Notes under the pieces: generated by a model | Told to the model about the DNA's origin: nothing | What the model saw: the letters and a program-made list of their open reading frames with translations, nothing else | The model's database searches: none | Part shown: piece after piece, positions 62,412 to 64,000 of the stretch | How positions within the stretch are numbered: position 1 is the stretch's first letter | How the letters are laid out: every line of letters starts with the position of its first letter | Assembly (NCBI GenBank): GCA_002794775.1 | Contig: NBAY01000040.1 | Coordinates: 62,001-126,000, forward strand | Direction of reading: 5' to 3' | DNA from: Porodaedalea pini | Lineage: Eukaryota; Basidiomycota; Agaricomycetes; Hymenochaetales; Hymenochaetaceae | Length of the DNA stretch: 64,000 nt | Made by a program: the position numbers and the translations under genes

Positions 62412-63104
62412 TTCATTTGTCGGAATGAGGAAGGCACCGCTGCATATGTATTGTAAATTATGTGTCTTAAGCGTCTGGATATCCATTCGAGCTCAAACTC
62501 GTTTACACACGCGTCGTCTTGTACATTTACACTCGCTTCTTAGTAACCAGAGAAACTCTACGTCCAGGATGAAGTATTCCTCCGTTAAACTTTTGATTGA
62601 TATACGATCGTCGAATGGCCTCGCTCTCTTGCTTCTTACAACAGACTACAGGGGTTTCACTTTGTGCATGGCCTGCTTTCGAGAGTGAAGCAATAAGGTC
62701 ATAAGTCCAATCGTACATGTTCCGAGTCGGTCTCCGAAATTTCATTGAAAGTGCATACCTCTCGTGGTCGCTATAGCAGTGCACGGTCGGCACTTCGTGC
62801 ATCTGCTTAGTGCTACGCTACCTTACTCGTTAAAGTATTGTCAAATTGCTCTGATCTAGCTGCTTGCATACCCCATTTTCTCCTGGTTGCAAGTCATTGG
62901 GTCTATTTCAATACTTCAGACAGTGACCTTTCTCCTCCCATTGATTGCTTATCTATGCTCTTCCGTTGCAATCATGAACTCCGCATATTGCGGGATAATT
63001 ATTTGAATAGTACAGTACACGATTTACCAATAGGGATGAATATATGAATTAAATAAGACTGCAGACCAACAGCTTGTCGAACCGGGCCCCACGCGCATTT
63101 AGCA
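62412..63104. other. Intergenic, convergent 3' ends
   Basis: No feature recognised. Confidence 0.5.
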
Positions 63105-64000
63105 TTATAGCTGGGAGCACAGCAGCTTCCCTCGCGCCACCTGCGCACGACACAAGCCAATCTCCGTTGGCATGGCTAACAGCGATGCAAGGAGAATCCC
63201 AGACGAATCCGCGAAACCGATCGAGCCGATCTGGAACTCATGCTCCTGCTTCGCACGTTCTGCAGCGAACAAATCTGTTTCGTCGATCCTAATGGAGGGT
63301 GTGTGGCGATGATCCTGATTAATGCGGAAGAATACGTTTACACTGCGAGTTCGAGGGAACAAATAGTAAAGGTGTGAGTGCGGGTGATACAGACGGTGGG
63401 AGAGGGAAAGAAGATCAGGATGGAGACGTACTATGCCAGACCACCACAGACACCCTCGATGCTGATCAGGACAAAAATGACTCCGGCAGCAAGGCCTTCA
63501 GAGTCGGCGGGAATAATACCCACTCCAGATTCAAGCGCGAGTGCAACAAGTATGGCGCATTGGACTATAGCTGGCAGGGAAAGAAGACGCGCTGGCAGTG
63601 GAGGAAGCCCAAAAGAGATAGAAGAGCGAGACAGGAATACTGTTGTTTGATACACCAACTGAAGGACAGCAAAGCAACCAAGACACAGTGTTTCTAAGAT
63701 ATCAGCTTCACACACGAGATGCATTGAAATTTCGTTTGCGCACCTGCCATAGGGGATAGTAATCACGAATTGAGTGAATTATGAGACTCATAATCGGCTG
63801 TTCCTCTGAAGAAGGAACAGGGTATACAAGCGTCGGTGCAATTCCCTTGATGAACCAGCTCGTAAGACTTTATTCCAGCCGAGACTTTAACGAGCCTTAC
63901 CTGATTGATCGTGTACTCAACCTAAATATAAAACACAATAAATGCCAGTCAGCCGGAGCGAATGCGAATAGAGTCTATACTTACGGTATAAACGCAGACT
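63105..64000 (-). CDS. BTN1: CLN3/BTN1 (battenin) lysosomal/vacuolar membrane protein, 3' part
   Basis: Vacuolar membrane protein linked to pH and amino-acid homeostasis. The 5' end lies beyond the window. Visible exons: 64000-63985, 63921-63901 (21 nt), 63845-63744, 63658-63432, 63342-63105. They join in frame as VYT/VEYTINQ, GIAPTLVYPV...RDYYPLWQ, LVYQTTVFLSRSSISFGLPP and LISIEGVCGGLAY. The end is VNVFFRINQD, then FQIGSIGFADSSGILLASLL and a stop after CSQL. The order YTINQ-G, RDYYPLWQLVYQ-VFLSRSS, EGxxGGxxYVN and ADSSGI is diagnostic of the family. No lesion seen. Confidence 0.93.

Overview
The window looks like nuclear DNA of a filamentous basidiomycete, probably an Agaricomycete. Genes are cut by many 45-90 bp GT-AG introns and packed on both strands. 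There is a myosin-motor chitin synthase, and the repeats are chromodomain-bearing Ty3/gypsy retrotransposons. No CRISPR array, rRNA or convincing tRNA was seen.

Layout. 0-3 kb: 3' end of an F-box-family gene and an unrecognised gene. 3-6.2 kb: gene-poor; a 657 bp inverted-repeat element (MITE-like, TA target) lies between two old, diverged direct copies of a ~0.8 kb sequence. 7.3-19.9 kb: a large inverted duplication. The right arm carries a type I metacaspase (-) head-to-head with LCB1 (+), the serine palmitoyltransferase subunit. The left arm carries a second, apparently intact metacaspase (+) head-to-head with a decayed LCB1 fragment (-). Between the arms lie a bifunctional 6-phosphofructo-2-kinase/fructose-2,6-bisphosphatase (-) and a PHO13-type HAD phosphatase (+). 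21.8-35.7 kb: myosin-chitin synthase (-), divergent SFM1-type protein arginine methyltransferase (+), ATG1 autophagy kinase (-) and a secreted/single-pass membrane protein (-).

36.4-48.8 kb: two related Ty3/gypsy chromoviruses, one nested inside the other. Each has its own 5 bp target duplication (GAATG for the outer element A, CCTGG for the inner element B). Both have an 11-nt primer site immediately after the 5' LTR that is the exact reverse complement of a sequence in their own LTR, about 30 nt downstream of a TATA box (Tf1-type self-priming). Both join gag to pol by a -1 frame change at a G GGT TTT slippery site followed after 6 nt by a conserved stem. Every premature stop I found in their coding frames (15 of 15) is TGA.

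48.8-64 kb: a Ser/Pro-rich coiled-coil protein (+), an F-box-like pseudogene candidate (-), an unrecognised nuclear-looking protein (+), SURF6/RRP14 (-), a ZRG17-like cation-diffusion-facilitator protein (+), and the 3' part of CLN3/BTN1 (-), cut by the window edge.

The host genes are mostly housekeeping: sphingolipid synthesis, glycolytic control, autophagy, cell wall, ribosome biogenesis, zinc and vacuole homeostasis. They do not form a pathway cluster. The unusual content is the inverted metacaspase-LCB1 duplication, the nested self-priming retroelements and the micro-exons. Exon coordinates were worked out by hand from splice consensus plus reading frame; no alignment or transcript data were available.
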